Source: Mycobacterium avium subsp. avium
Lineage (GTDB): Bacteria; Actinomycetota; Actinomycetes; Mycobacteriales; Mycobacteriaceae
Reading direction: 5' to 3'
DNA: 64,000 bases
Assembly (NCBI RefSeq): GCF_009741445.1
Contig: NZ_CP046507.1
Span: 2,604,001-2,668,000 of the forward strand
Shown here: piece after piece, positions 7,155 through 16,195 of the stretch
Numbering within the stretch: the stretch's first letter is position 1
How the letters are laid out: each line of letters begins with the position of its first letter
Notes under the pieces: generated by a model
Told to the model about the DNA's origin: nothing
Databases searched by the model: none
The model's input: the letters and a program-made list of their open reading frames with translations, nothing else
Translations under genes and position numbers: made by a program

Positions 7155-8063
7155 GTGAGCGATTACGAATTCTTGAAGTGGGAGACCTTCGACGACGGCA
7201 TGATCGTTCGGATCTCGCTGAACCGCCCCGACCAGCGCAACGCCCAAAACCGCGGCATGCTGGTCGAACTCGACGAGGCGTTTGCCCGCGCCGAATCCGA
7301 TGACAACGTCCGCGTCGTCGTCTTGGCCGGCGAGGGCCCGATGTTTTCGTCGGGCCACGATATCGGCTCCAAGCAGGCGCGTGCCGAGTTCGGCCCCGGG
7401 CCCGGCCAGCACCCCACCGTGACCATCAACGGCGGTACGCGCGATGGAGCGGAGCGGACCATGCTGCAGGAATGGCACTATTTCTTTCAAAACAACCTGC
7501 GCTGGCGCAACCTACGAAAGATCACCATCGCCCAGGTGCACGGCGACGTGTTCTCGGCGGGACTCATGCTGATCTGGGCCTGTGACCTCATCGTGGGCAG
7601 CGAAGAGGTGCGCTTCGCCGATGTGGTAGGCACGCGGCTGGGCATGTGCGGCATGGAATACTTCGGCCATCCCTGGGAATTCGGACCGCGGCGCACGAAG
7701 GAGCTCATGCTCACCGGTGACGCGATCGGGATCGAAGAGGCCTACCGGCTCGGCATGGTGAGCAAGATCTTCCGGCGCGACGAACTGGCCGAGCGCACTC
7801 TCGAGTTGGCGCGACGCATCGCGGAGGTGCCCACGATGGCGGCCCTGCTCATCAAAGAGTCGGTAAACCAATCAGTCGACAACATGGGTTTTTACAACGC
7901 GCTGCAGTCGTGTTTCGCGTTGCACCAATTGAATCACTCGCACTGGGCCCAGATCCGGGAGGACAAGCTCCCCACCGCCGGCGAGGCGCAAGGGGTGCCG
8001 AACTGGCGGAGCGCTCCCCCGGTTGTCTTGGCCGTGAAAGATCAGGTCCGGTCCAGCGTCTAA
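7155..8063 (+). CDS. Enoyl-CoA hydratase/isomerase (crotonase fold)
   Basis: 302 aa, somewhat longer than the usual 260 because of an insertion around residues 75-110 (GPGPGQHPTVTINGGTRDG). Crotonase landmarks: SLNRPDQRNAQNRGM, the first oxyanion-hole strand FSSGHDIGS, and VHGDVFSAGLMLIWACDLIV where the usual GG of the second oxyanion loop is SAG. The active-site glutamates are not both obvious, so it may be an isomerase or a C-C hydrolase rather than a hydratase. GTG start with GGGGCGA upstream. Leads an operon with a hotdog thioesterase gene four bases downstream. Confidence 0.85.
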   Translation: MSDYEFLKWETFDDGMIVRISLNRPDQRNAQNRGMLVELDEAFARAESDDNVRVVVLAGEGPMFSSGHDIGSKQARAEFGPGPGQHPTVTINGGTRDGAERTMLQEWHYFFQNNLRWRNLRKITIAQVHGDVFSAGLMLIWACDLIVGSEEVRFADVVGTRLGMCGMEYFGHPWEFGPRRTKELMLTGDAIGIEEAYRLGMVSKIFRRDELAERTLELARRIAEVPTMAALLIKESVNQSVDNMGFYNALQSCFALHQLNHSHWAQIREDKLPTAGEAQGVPNWRSAPPVVLAVKDQVRSSV

Positions 8064-8067
8064 CGTT

Positions 8068-8523
8068 GTGCCGGTGACCAATAACTCGCCCGCGGCGCCA
8101 CGCCCTATGGACGTCACCGTTCCGGGACATCTTTTCGCCCAGCTGCCGTTCTACGACGTCGTCGACACCGATGACTCGGTCGTCGTTGACCTGCACAACC
8201 GAGGAGACCTGAGGAACATTCGCGGCGCGCTGCAGGGTGGGCTGGTAGCCACTCTCATCGATGTCGCCGCAGGGCGCCTTGCGGTCAAATATGCCGGCGA
8301 CGGCGACGGCGCGGGAACCGCGGACATGTCCATCCATTTCCTGGCACCGATCGTCGATGGCCCCGCGCGTGCGGTCGCCACGTTGGTGCGCGCGGGAAAA
8401 CGGATGATCGTTGTTGCCGTCGACGTCTTCGACGTTGGCCGCGACCGACTCGCGGCGCGTGCGACGCTGAGCTTCGCGATCCTTGCGCGTCGCGATTCTG
8501 TTCACTCCGCGGCGGCGCCATAG
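8068..8523 (+). CDS. PaaI-type hotdog-fold thioesterase
   Basis: 151 aa. RGALQGGLVATLIDVAAGRLA matches the PaaI/YigI hotdog motif in which an Asn/Asp and Gly-Gly bind the thioester, followed by TADMSIHFLAPI. Such enzymes release CoA from acyl-CoA pathway intermediates. GTG start at 8068 with a second in-frame GTG at 8074. Its 3' end overlaps the convergent acyl-CoA dehydrogenase gene by 22 bases. Confidence 0.82.
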   Translation: MPVTNNSPAAPRPMDVTVPGHLFAQLPFYDVVDTDDSVVVDLHNRGDLRNIRGALQGGLVATLIDVAAGRLAVKYAGDGDGAGTADMSIHFLAPIVDGPARAVATLVRAGKRMIVVAVDVFDVGRDRLAARATLSFAILARRDSVHSAAAP

Positions 8524-9521
8524 CGCGCATCGGCCAGCCGGTCCAATGCGACCGCGGGTTCGCCGAAAACCATTGCCCATCCCCGAACCCGGCGATAGTA
8601 AAGCTGGATGTCGCCCTCCATGCCGAACCCGTATCCGCCCTGAATGTGCAGGCTGCGCCGAGTGGCGTCGCGCGCCGTCTCATAGGCGAATGCGAACGCC
8701 ATCGCAGCCAGTTCGCGAACGCAATCCGGCTCGTCGGCGAATGCGCACGCGGCCTTGAGCCCGAGCAGCCGCGCCCCATCGGCGGCGGTGGCGCTGTCGG
8801 CCAGCGGGTGAGACACCGCCTGGAACGAGCCGATCGCGGTTCCGAACGCATGACGTTGCTGGGCGTAGTCGACGCCGATCTCCACGGCCCTCTTGGCCGC
8901 GCCCGCCAAAGCCGCGGCGGTCAGCGCGAGCCACAGGTCAAGGGCGCCATCGAATAGGCCGCGCGCCTGCGGCCCGTCCGCAAGCACGACGGGACCATCG
9001 TCAATCATGATGTCCGCCAGCGGCATTGACCCAAGGTTTTCCACTATGGTGCGGTTCTCGCCGATCGGCACCACCAGCAGCCGCCCCTGGGTCAGGGCGA
9101 TGACGTGGTCTGCCACCGCCCCGCCGGGCACCAACCCCAACCGCCCACCGCAACCGGTGCGGGGCGCGAACGTGACCAGCTGCTCACCGGCGAGGACCTC
9201 ATTCAAAAGCCCGGTACCGGCCTCGCCGGACGCCGCCAGCAGCCGCGCGGCAACCTGCGCTTCGATGACGGGAGCGGACGCGACCGCGCGTCCGAACTGT
9301 TCGGCAATCAACGCGAGTTCCAGTTCGGGCGCGCCCCATCCCCCGGCCGCCTCGTCGACCGCCATCTCCACCGCCCCCGTCTCCAGCAGGGCCTTCCACA
9401 GCTTGAGGTCGAAGCCCAACGGCTCGGCCGCCCGGACTCGTTCGGATGTCGACTCGCGCGCAAACAGCGCGGCGAACGAATCCACCAACTGTCTCTGTTC
9501 GCCCGTCAGGCTCAGGTCCAC
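8502..9521 (-). CDS. Acyl-CoA dehydrogenase, short (FadE28/ChsE1-like size)
   Basis: 339 aa, shorter than the 380-390 aa of classical enzymes. The N-terminal domain (LTGEQRQLVDSFAALFARES) and C-terminal helical domain (YAQQRHAFGTAIGSFQAVSH, HIQGGYGFGMEGDIQLYYRR) are present. The middle beta domain is reduced and lacks the classic FAD-binding EPGAGSD motif. In steroid catabolism such short FadEs pair with a full-length FadE to form alpha2beta2 enzymes with only two FADs per tetramer. The divergent neighbour at 9626 is a full-length FadE, so the two are probably partners. Confidence 0.88.
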   Translation of the reverse strand: MDLSLTGEQRQLVDSFAALFARESTSERVRAAEPLGFDLKLWKALLETGAVEMAVDEAAGGWGAPELELALIAEQFGRAVASAPVIEAQVAARLLAASGEAGTGLLNEVLAGEQLVTFAPRTGCGGRLGLVPGGAVADHVIALTQGRLLVVPIGENRTIVENLGSMPLADIMIDDGPVVLADGPQARGLFDGALDLWLALTAAALAGAAKRAVEIGVDYAQQRHAFGTAIGSFQAVSHPLADSATAADGARLLGLKAACAFADEPDCVRELAAMAFAFAYETARDATRRSLHIQGGYGFGMEGDIQLYYRRVRGWAMVFGEPAVALDRLADARYGAAAE

Positions 9522-9562
9522 GTTATCGCCCCGTCACGTGCGGATATGGTTACTCTCAAAAT

Positions 9563-9579
9563 TGAGATTAACATTGCCA
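9563..9579. promoter_or_regulatory. Shared operator, variant: TGGCAA-TGTTA-ATCTCA (minus strand)
   Basis: Between the divergent acyl-CoA dehydrogenase genes. Read on the minus strand it matches the N5 form seen at 17003 (TGGAAA-CGTTA-TTCTCG) at 13 of 17 positions. An everted dyad TCTCAA-AA-TTGAGA overlaps its left side (9554-9567). Confidence 0.5.
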
Positions 9580-9625
9580 TGCGTACCGTCCTGGGCCGCG
9601 TGCCACGACAGATTGGCGTGCATAC

Positions 9626-10786
9626 ATGCACTTTCAGCTCGATACGGAGACCGAGACCTACCGCGACGGACTCCGTGCCCACTTGCACGACGTGTTGACC
9701 CCCGAATTCGAGGAACGCATCTACCGCAGCGGGGTCGCACACGACGACGAGTTCGCCAAAAGTCTCGTCGACAAGGGCTATTTCGCTCCGGCCTGGCCCG
9801 TCGAGTTCGGCGGACAGAGCCGCAACGCATGGGACGATCAGGTCGTCAAAGAGGAACTGATGCGGTATGACGCGCCGGTGTACCTCTCCGAGACAACCAG
9901 GATGGTTGCGGCGATCATCCGTGAGATCGGCACCCCCTTCTTGAAGGACCGCATCCTCACCGGAGCCATCAACGGCGACATCACCATTGCGCTCGGCTTC
10001 ACCGAACCCGAATGCGGGTCGGACGTCGCGGCGGCCGCCACCCGCGCCGTGCGCGACGGCGACGGGTGGGTGATCAACGGCTCCAAGATGTTCACCACCA
10101 ACGGTCACCTCGCCGACTTCGTGTTCCTGCTTGCGCGCACGAACCCGGACAAGCCGAAACACAAAGGCCTGACGATGTTCCTGGTGCCGGGCGACTCTGA
10201 TGGCTTTGCGGCACAAGCCGTATGGACGCTTTCCGGGGAACGCACCAACATCACCTTCTACAGCGACGTCCGGATCGGCGACGAGTGGCGCATCGGCGAA
10301 GTCGATGGCGGCTGGCAGGTGCTCAGCCTGTCGCTGCAAGACGAGCACGCGTCCGGATGGGGGCCCCACCTGATCCGGCTGCTGCACCATGCCGAGCATT
10401 GGGCAACCACCAGCGCGTCCGGCGACGGCTCACTGCCGATCGCCAATACCGACGTCCGGCGCCGGCTCGCCCGCGTCGCGATGGAGGCCGAGGTGTCGAT
10501 GCTGCTGCAGCGCCGGTGCGTGTGGATGGTCGAGCAGGGCGACATACCGGTGGCCGAGGGGTCAATGTCCAAGGTGTTCAGCACCGAGGCGCTCGAGCGT
10601 GCCAGCCAGGACGTGTTCGAACTCGTCGGCCCGGACGGTCTACGCAGCTACCTCGAGCCGACCGCTCCCGAACGCGGGCGGTTTGACCACTCGCTGCGAT
10701 TCTCGTTGGGCACGACGATCTATGCGGGCACCAGCGAGATCCAGCGCAGCATCATCGCCCAGCGCGGGCTCGGCCTACCCCGTTAG
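9626..10786 (+). CDS. Acyl-CoA dehydrogenase, full length (FadE29/ChsE2-like)
   Basis: 386 aa. FAD-binding LGFTEPECGSDVAAAATRAV (about residue 115-135), VINGSKMFTTNGHLADFVFL, and the C-terminal IYAGTSEIQRSIIAQRGLG are all present. At the place where medium-chain enzymes carry the catalytic Glu (Y-E-G-T) this protein has Ala (Y-A-G-T), so the base must sit elsewhere, as in many branched or steroid-CoA dehydrogenases. Divergent partner of the short FadE at 8502-9521. No clear Shine-Dalgarno before the ATG. Its end overlaps the convergent TetR gene by 12 bases. Confidence 0.92.
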   Translation: MHFQLDTETETYRDGLRAHLHDVLTPEFEERIYRSGVAHDDEFAKSLVDKGYFAPAWPVEFGGQSRNAWDDQVVKEELMRYDAPVYLSETTRMVAAIIREIGTPFLKDRILTGAINGDITIALGFTEPECGSDVAAAATRAVRDGDGWVINGSKMFTTNGHLADFVFLLARTNPDKPKHKGLTMFLVPGDSDGFAAQAVWTLSGERTNITFYSDVRIGDEWRIGEVDGGWQVLSLSLQDEHASGWGPHLIRLLHHAEHWATTSASGDGSLPIANTDVRRRLARVAMEAEVSMLLQRRCVWMVEQGDIPVAEGSMSKVFSTEALERASQDVFELVGPDGLRSYLEPTAPERGRFDHSLRFSLGTTIYAGTSEIQRSIIAQRGLGLPR

Positions 10787-11569
10787 TTTCTTCGGCCGTC
10801 CGGCCCGTCCGCCGGCTGCGGCACGCGGCGCCTTGCGCGCCGGCTTGGCTTTGACGTCCGACGCGGGCGGCGTGACGGCCTGTTTGCACCACGCCCACAA
10901 CTGGTCCTCCGTCAGCTTGGAACCCTTGCCGCCCAGATGAAAAACGCCGATTTGAGCGAGCGCCGTCAGCGTGGTGTTCAGCAACGTGGTCAGCTGCGCG
11001 GGGGTCAGATCCGTGCGTACCAATCCGGCCCGAGCACACGACGTGAGGATCTTCGTCAGCAGCTTCAGGTGCGGCTCCCAGACCTTTGCGAAGTCGTCCG
11101 GCCGCTCGATCTCCAGGCTCAGGTTGTAGATCGTCATGACCCGGCCCCCGACGGCTTCCGACGACTCCGCGCGGGACAGAACGCCCCGGCAGAAAGCCTC
11201 GAGTTGCTCCATCGGACCGTCGGCGGCCGCGACATCGTGGCGAATGTCCTCGGTGAACTGACTCGTGACGTTCTCATAGAGCGCCAACATCAGTTCTTCT
11301 TTACCCGCGAAGTGTTGGTAGAACGCTCGCAGGCTGAGATTCGACCTGTCGATGAGGGTCTGGATCGTGAAATCGGCCTTGCCCGACTCCTCTACCAATT
11401 CCAGCGCGGTGGCCAGGAACCGCGAACTGCGCGCGAGTGCACGCGCTCTGGCAGAACTCAGACGCCGCTCGATCGTGCGTTGCTGCCACGAGCCGTGCAG
11501 CTCGACGTTGTTGTCGACCAATTCCAAGCCGGTTTCGGTTTCGGGACCGGCGGGCTTCTTCGTAGGCAT
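10775..11569 (-). CDS. TetR-family regulator with basic C-terminal tail
   Basis: 264 aa, longer than the usual 190-220. Residues about 45-95 form the helix-turn-helix DNA-binding domain (ADFTIQTLIDRSNLSLRAFY, then QHFAGKEELMLALYENV). The ligand domain follows. The last 40 residues are rich in Lys, Arg and Ala and include GRAGRPKK, which resembles an AT-hook. Its own promoter holds a TGAGAATCAA half-site of the shared operator. It lies in the middle of the genes whose promoters carry that element, so I infer it is the local repressor, released by an acyl-CoA or related intermediate. That link is unproven; two other regulators lie in the window. Confidence 0.88.
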   Translation of the reverse strand: MPTKKPAGPETETGLELVDNNVELHGSWQQRTIERRLSSARARALARSSRFLATALELVEESGKADFTIQTLIDRSNLSLRAFYQHFAGKEELMLALYENVTSQFTEDIRHDVAAADGPMEQLEAFCRGVLSRAESSEAVGGRVMTIYNLSLEIERPDDFAKVWEPHLKLLTKILTSCARAGLVRTDLTPAQLTTLLNTTLTALAQIGVFHLGGKGSKLTEDQLWAWCKQAVTPPASDVKAKPARKAPRAAAGGRAGRPKKLTG

Positions 11570-11619
11570 AATGCGGAAAGACTACCCGTCCGACGCGGAA
11601 AATGTGCGATCTACCTACA

Positions 11620-11637
11620 CGTGCATGTTGATTCTCA
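11620..11637. promoter_or_regulatory. Shared operator, one strong half-site, before the TetR gene
   Basis: On the minus strand the sequence TGAGAATCAACATGC matches the perfect copy at 31337 (TGAGAATCAATATTC) at 13 of 15 bases; the distal arm is poor (TGCACG). It is 50 bases upstream of the TetR start at 11569 and fits autoregulation. Confidence 0.5.
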
Positions 11638-11792
11638 CTGCAGGTAAGTGATTACTGCCGGCATCGGCCCCGAAGGTTCGACGGCGGCCCGCACTGGGGC
11701 GGTTCTCCCAGAGCCGGTACGCCTCCGAGGAGCCTTGGTCCGACGGCAGTCCAGAGGTGCCCCGGCGCGCCGGGCCGCCTGATGCGGTACCG

Positions 11793-11810
11793 TGGAAACG
11801 GTCATTCTCA
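11793..11810. promoter_or_regulatory. Shared operator: TGGAAA-CGGTCA-TTCTCA
   Basis: 59 bases before the amidohydrolase start. It is nearly identical to the element at 46723 before a P450 gene (15 of 18 bases, TGGAAA-CGGACA-TTCTTG). It is followed by TTCTGA, which also follows the TTCTCA at 28513. Confidence 0.65.
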
Positions 11811-11868
11811 TTTCTGAATCCGTGTGCCACTCACTGAAGCCATGGGCCGTTTTCGAAGGAGTGCAGCG

Positions 11869-13056
11869 TTGAGCGCAGACATCCTCATCGTCTCGCCGGA
11901 CGACCATCTGGTGGAGCCGGCCGATTTGTGGACCAGCCGGCTGCCCGAGCGCTATCGCGACATCGGCCCGCGGATCGTTCGCACGCGCGGGCGCATGGAT
12001 CCATCCGTCACGTCCGATGTGGCTTTCGTCGAGGACGACGAGGGCCGCGACGCGGACATCTGGCACTACGAGGACGCGGTTATCCCGATCCCGCTCATCA
12101 GCGCGGCCGCCGGCTATGAAATCGACGAACTCACCACCGACCCCATCACCTATGACGAGATGCGCCCCGGCTGCTACCGTCCCGCGGATCGGCTCGCGGA
12201 CATGGACATTGCCGGCATCGAAGCCTCGGCCTGCTTTCCCAACACCCTCGTACGCTTTTGCGGCCAACGCTTCCTGTACGGCAAGGACAAGGGGCTCGCC
12301 AGGCTCTGTGTCGAGGCCTACAACGACTTCCAGATCGACGAGTGGGGTGGCAGCTCGAACGGTCGGCTGATCCCGCTCGGCATCATCCCGCTCTGGGACG
12401 TCGAGCTCGCCGCGAAAGAGGTCGAAAGGGTGGCCGCCCGGGGGATGCGCGCGGTGTGCTTCTCCGAGCTGCCCTCTCGCCTGGACCTGCCGTCCATTCA
12501 CAGCGGCTATTGGGACCCGTTCTTCGCCGCGTGCGAGCGAAACCAGGTGGGGATCATGCTCCACATCGGATCAAGTTCTTCGCTGACCAAGTCCTCTCCG
12601 GACTCCCCGCATGTCGTGACGAGCGCACTGATGGCCGTCAACTGCACCATCGCCATGGTCGACTGGCTGTTCTCCGGCAAGCTCATGCAGTTCCCCGGCC
12701 TCAAGCTCGCGTTCGCCGAGGCGCAAGCGGGCTGGATCCCCTACTACCTGCAGCGTGTCGACGAGGTCTGGGAGGACCGGCGCGCGTGGGGCGGCATACA
12801 CCCTCTCTTGACCGAACCGCCGAGCAGCCAGGTGCCCGGACGAGTGTGGTTCTCCACCTTCGGCGATCCGGTCGCGTTCCGCATCCTGGATCTGGTTGGG
12901 CCGGACCAACTCATGTTCGAGACCGATTACCCGCACAACGACACGAACTGGCCGCGGAGTCTCGAGGTCGCAAACAAGGCGACGGAGGGCCTGGACGAGG
13001 AGACCAAGCGAAAGGTGCTGTCCACCAACGCAAAGAACTTCTTCGGGATGGTGTAA
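11869..13056 (+). CDS. Amidohydrolase-2 family protein (decarboxylase/hydrolase fold)
   Basis: 395 aa from a TTG start that is preceded by GAAGGAG at 11855-11861; the in-frame GTG at 11824 has no such site. The TIM-barrel metal sites can be followed: SPDDHLVEP at the N-terminus (D-x-H in place of the classic H-x-H), HIGSSSS in the middle, and MFETDYPHND near the end with the conserved Asp. The family (ACMSD, LigW, LigY) performs non-oxidative decarboxylation or C-C hydrolysis. This is the most divergent of four amidohydrolases in the window. A crotonase gene converges on it. Confidence 0.85.
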   Translation: MSADILIVSPDDHLVEPADLWTSRLPERYRDIGPRIVRTRGRMDPSVTSDVAFVEDDEGRDADIWHYEDAVIPIPLISAAAGYEIDELTTDPITYDEMRPGCYRPADRLADMDIAGIEASACFPNTLVRFCGQRFLYGKDKGLARLCVEAYNDFQIDEWGGSSNGRLIPLGIIPLWDVELAAKEVERVAARGMRAVCFSELPSRLDLPSIHSGYWDPFFAACERNQVGIMLHIGSSSSLTKSSPDSPHVVTSALMAVNCTIAMVDWLFSGKLMQFPGLKLAFAEAQAGWIPYYLQRVDEVWEDRRAWGGIHPLLTEPPSSQVPGRVWFSTFGDPVAFRILDLVGPDQLMFETDYPHNDTNWPRSLEVANKATEGLDEETKRKVLSTNAKNFFGMV

Positions 13057-13072
13057 CGCAGCCGGTCGAGCC

Positions 13073-13900
13073 CTACAGCGCCTTCCACTGCGGCTGGCGC
13101 TTCTCGAGGAAGGCGCGCGGCCCCTCGATGGCATCCTTCGTCAGCGCCACCTTCATCCGGTAATTCTCGGCGAGCAGTTCCGCCTCGTATATGGGCATCG
13201 TCAGACCTTTGCGCACGGCCATACGTGAACCACGCACCGCCAGCGGTGCATTCGAATTCACGATGTCGGCGATCTCCCAGGCGCGCGCCATGAGCTCATC
13301 GTGCGGGACCACTTCGGTGAAGACGCCCAAGTCATAAGCGCGCTGCGCGTTGAGCTTTTCGTGTTTGCCCATCAGGATCAGCCGCATCGCCACGGGCAGC
13401 GGGAGCACACGGGCGAGCCTGACCCCTTCGCGCCCGGATGTCACGCCGATGCTGACATGCGGGTCCATCAACGTCGCGCGCTCGGACGCGATGGTGATGT
13501 CCGCCGTGGTCACCAGGTCCATTCCCGCCCCACAGGCGATGCCGTTCACCGCGCAGATGATCGGCTTGGTCATCTGCAGCCACGGCGGTGTCGCCTCCTG
13601 CGGGGCGTCCCACTGCCGCATCGAGCTGAGGATGGGTTCGCCCTGGTTGTCGATGCCTGCCGCGTTCTCCATGTCGTGGTCGGCGGCCTTGTTGACGTCG
13701 GCTCCGACGCACAACGCACGGCCGGCACCCGTGATGATCACGGTCCAGATATCTTGCGAGCGTTCGATTTCCGCATAAGCCACGGCCAGTTCGGCGATCA
13801 TCTCGTCGTTGATCGCGTTGAGCACCTCAGGACGGTTGAGGGTCACGCAGGCGGCATGGTCCCTGACCTCGACCTCGATCGTGTCGTAGTGTGTCGCCAA
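13073..13900 (-). CDS. Enoyl-CoA hydratase/isomerase
   Basis: 275 aa. LNRPEVLNAINDEMI, LCVGADVNKAADHD and VNGIACGAGMDLVTTADITI are the crotonase N-terminal and oxyanion-hole signatures; the third segment has CGAG where most have GGG. C-terminal FLEKRQPQWK is typical. Last gene of a four-gene minus-strand operon (aldolase, 2OG dioxygenase, 2-hydroxyacid dehydrogenase, this), 41 bases after the previous stop. Confidence 0.87.
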   Translation of the reverse strand: MATHYDTIEVEVRDHAACVTLNRPEVLNAINDEMIAELAVAYAEIERSQDIWTVIITGAGRALCVGADVNKAADHDMENAAGIDNQGEPILSSMRQWDAPQEATPPWLQMTKPIICAVNGIACGAGMDLVTTADITIASERATLMDPHVSIGVTSGREGVRLARVLPLPVAMRLILMGKHEKLNAQRAYDLGVFTEVVPHDELMARAWEIADIVNSNAPLAVRGSRMAVRKGLTMPIYEAELLAENYRMKVALTKDAIEGPRAFLEKRQPQWKAL

Positions 13901-13941
13901 GTCACGGTCCTTCTCTCACACTCGTTGGGGGGTAGTCGTTT

Positions 13942-15021
13942 TCACTCCGCCGCCGCGGGGACGCGCGCGGTCGGGTGAACACCAAGGATGTCGTGGAATC
14001 GTTCGCAATAGCGAGGCCAGACTTGCGGGTTCAACAAGCGAGGCGGCATGCGGCCTTCGAAGATCGTCTGCCACTGAGTCGCGGTGGCGACGGCGATGTC
14101 CCGCGCGGCCTCCACCGTGATGCCCGCTGTGTGCGGCGTCGCAACGACGTTGTCGAGTTGCAGCAGCGGGTTGTCCTGCCGGGGCGGCTCCTCGTGGAAC
14201 ACATCGAGGCCCGCGCCGGCGATTCCGCCGCTGACGAGCGCGTCGAGCAGCGCCGCCTCGTCATGGACAGGCCCGCGCGCCGTGGTGATGAAGAAGGCGG
14301 TCGGCTTCATCGCGGCGAATTGCGTTCTGCCGATGAGTCCGCGCGTTTCGCTCGTCAGAGGGCACGTAACCTGCACGAAGTCCGAACGTTCGACGAGCTC
14401 GGCGAGCGTCACTTGCTGCACACCGCGAGACCGCGCGGTCGTCTCGTCGAGGTACGGATCGAAGACCAGCACCTCCATGCCGAACGGCGCACACAACTCG
14501 ACGAGGCGGCCCCCGATGGCACCGAGCCCGACGACACCGAGCGTCTTGCCGAACAGCTGAGTTCCCCGCAGGGCCAGCCGATCGCGAAGCGGACCGCTCC
14601 GTAGCGCGCGGTCGGAGACGGTGATCTTCTTGGCGAGGTCGAGCATGAATCCCAGGGCGTGCTCGGCCACCGCCTCCGCTCCCGGCCCAGAGTTGTTACA
14701 CACCGCTATCCCCGCGCGGGTGCAGGCATCGACATCGATGACGTCATATCCGGCTCCTGCCGAGCAGACGGCCAGCAGGCACGGGCAGCGCGCGATCAAT
14801 GCCTCACCGGCCAGCCACTGTGCGCCGTCGGCCACGGAGGCAACATCGGTTCGCGTGGCGACTTGGTAGCCGTGCGCGGACTCCAATGCCGCCCAGCCTG
14901 ATTCGGCGGGTGCGGTCAGATCGAGTTTGACGATGTCGATGCCGGACAGTTCCAGGACGTCCGCCGCGGCGGGGTCAGTCCACCGCTCGACGACCAACCG
15001 CGGTCGTAGCGCGCCGGTCAT
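13942..15021 (-). CDS. D-isomer-specific 2-hydroxyacid dehydrogenase
   Basis: 359 aa from ATG 15021; the longer frame upstream overlaps the next gene and is spurious. The NAD-binding GVVGLGAIGGRLVELCAPFG, the substrate Arg in ITTARGPVHDEAAL, the Glu in DVFHEEPP and the catalytic His in ATPHTAGIT are all in place. It interconverts a 2-keto acid and its D-2-hydroxy acid with NAD(H). Sits 16 bases after the 2OG-dioxygenase gene, so the product of the aldolase or dioxygenase may be its substrate. Confidence 0.9.
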   Translation of the reverse strand: MTGALRPRLVVERWTDPAAADVLELSGIDIVKLDLTAPAESGWAALESAHGYQVATRTDVASVADGAQWLAGEALIARCPCLLAVCSAGAGYDVIDVDACTRAGIAVCNNSGPGAEAVAEHALGFMLDLAKKITVSDRALRSGPLRDRLALRGTQLFGKTLGVVGLGAIGGRLVELCAPFGMEVLVFDPYLDETTARSRGVQQVTLAELVERSDFVQVTCPLTSETRGLIGRTQFAAMKPTAFFITTARGPVHDEAALLDALVSGGIAGAGLDVFHEEPPRQDNPLLQLDNVVATPHTAGITVEAARDIAVATATQWQTIFEGRMPPRLLNPQVWPRYCERFHDILGVHPTARVPAAAE

Positions 15022-15037
15022 CTTTGTCGTGCGCCTT

Positions 15038-16153
15038 TCATGGCCGTGCCTTGGGTTTGGCCTGTGCCGCCTTGAACATGTCGGCCAGCGCCGTGTCGAC
15101 GTTGCGGTAGTCGTTGCGCGCGATCGCGCCGTCGCGCCCGGGCACCACGTCGTACCCGAGCCGCAGATCCTTGTTTTCCATGTGGAAGTACTCGCGACCG
15201 ATCGGCAGCCGACGATCTTCGCGCGGGACCTCCATCCAGGCGCGCAGGAAGCAGCGGGCCTTCTTGGGGTCGTCGCTGCTGACAAAGTCCGACCGGGAGT
15301 GGCACATCGCGAAGTTGTTCGCCACGGCCGCTTCCCCGGACTCCAAACGGAATTCGACCTGTTGGTCGACGAGTATGTTGCGCAGCAGTTCGATGGCCTC
15401 CTCTTGCTTCGGGGTGAATTCACGCCCGAGCGTCTTCATGGCCGGCAGGATGCTGCTGTAGGTGAAGTTGATGCAGATTCGCCCGTTGATCTGGGAGAAG
15501 ACCGGGACGTTGTAGGGCGTGACATCGGGCTGGTCATCGGGTTGTTCGCTGCGTCGGTGGTGCGGAAAGCCCTCGTAGAGCACGTCGAGCAGGTCGGGGC
15601 GTTCGGCCAGGATCCGATTGTGCGCGGCCGGGCCGCTGGCGAACTGGCTTTCGCCGCCTTGGGCCGCCGGGTAGACGCACAGCAGCGACAGGATGTCGGC
15701 GGCGTCGTTGTGCATCGCGAGTTCGGCACGAGACTTCGTGCCGCGAGCGGGCTGCACGCCGCCCGGCAGGATCTCTTCCTGAACGCGCACCATGCGGTGA
15801 CCAAAGGAGTTGTTCGACACCAGATAGCCGAGGTGCGTGCAGAACGCCCAGTAGATGCGCTCGAGGTCCTCAATCGAATGCTGCTCGACCGGGAAGCCGC
15901 GCACGCAGGCCAGACCCTTGCCGAACATCAGATCGTGGTAGAGCCGCGCCAGATCGTCGTCGAGGTCGGGGTGCCGAGCATCCTCTGGCGTGATGTCATC
16001 GCGGTCCTTGTTCGCCGTCTTGGCCAGGATCGATTCCAGCGCAGCCACATTGCGGGCGGACAGGTCGAAGGCGAAGTCTTCCTTGCTCGTGAAGTCCGCG
16101 CCGGTCCACGCCATTGGGTCGGTGACGCGTTCGGTGTAGATGGCTGTCGGCAT
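15038..16153 (-). CDS. TauD/TfdA-family Fe(II)/2-oxoglutarate dioxygenase
   Basis: 371 aa. The metal triad appears as H-N-D in RAELAMHNDAADILSLLC and a distal His in FAMCHSRSDFV, with the 2OG-binding Arg probably in KARCFLRAW. These enzymes hydroxylate or cleave C-H bonds next to a leaving group, using oxygen and 2-oxoglutarate. It is followed by a 2-hydroxyacid dehydrogenase and preceded by an HpcH-type aldolase in one operon. Substrate unknown; carnitine-like or xenobiotic acids are possible. Confidence 0.85.
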   Translation of the reverse strand: MPTAIYTERVTDPMAWTGADFTSKEDFAFDLSARNVAALESILAKTANKDRDDITPEDARHPDLDDDLARLYHDLMFGKGLACVRGFPVEQHSIEDLERIYWAFCTHLGYLVSNNSFGHRMVRVQEEILPGGVQPARGTKSRAELAMHNDAADILSLLCVYPAAQGGESQFASGPAAHNRILAERPDLLDVLYEGFPHHRRSEQPDDQPDVTPYNVPVFSQINGRICINFTYSSILPAMKTLGREFTPKQEEAIELLRNILVDQQVEFRLESGEAAVANNFAMCHSRSDFVSSDDPKKARCFLRAWMEVPREDRRLPIGREYFHMENKDLRLGYDVVPGRDGAIARNDYRNVDTALADMFKAAQAKPKARP

Positions 16154-16195
16154 CCGGTCCTCCTGGTGTGTGGGCGTCGCTTTCGGTTGTCGATG

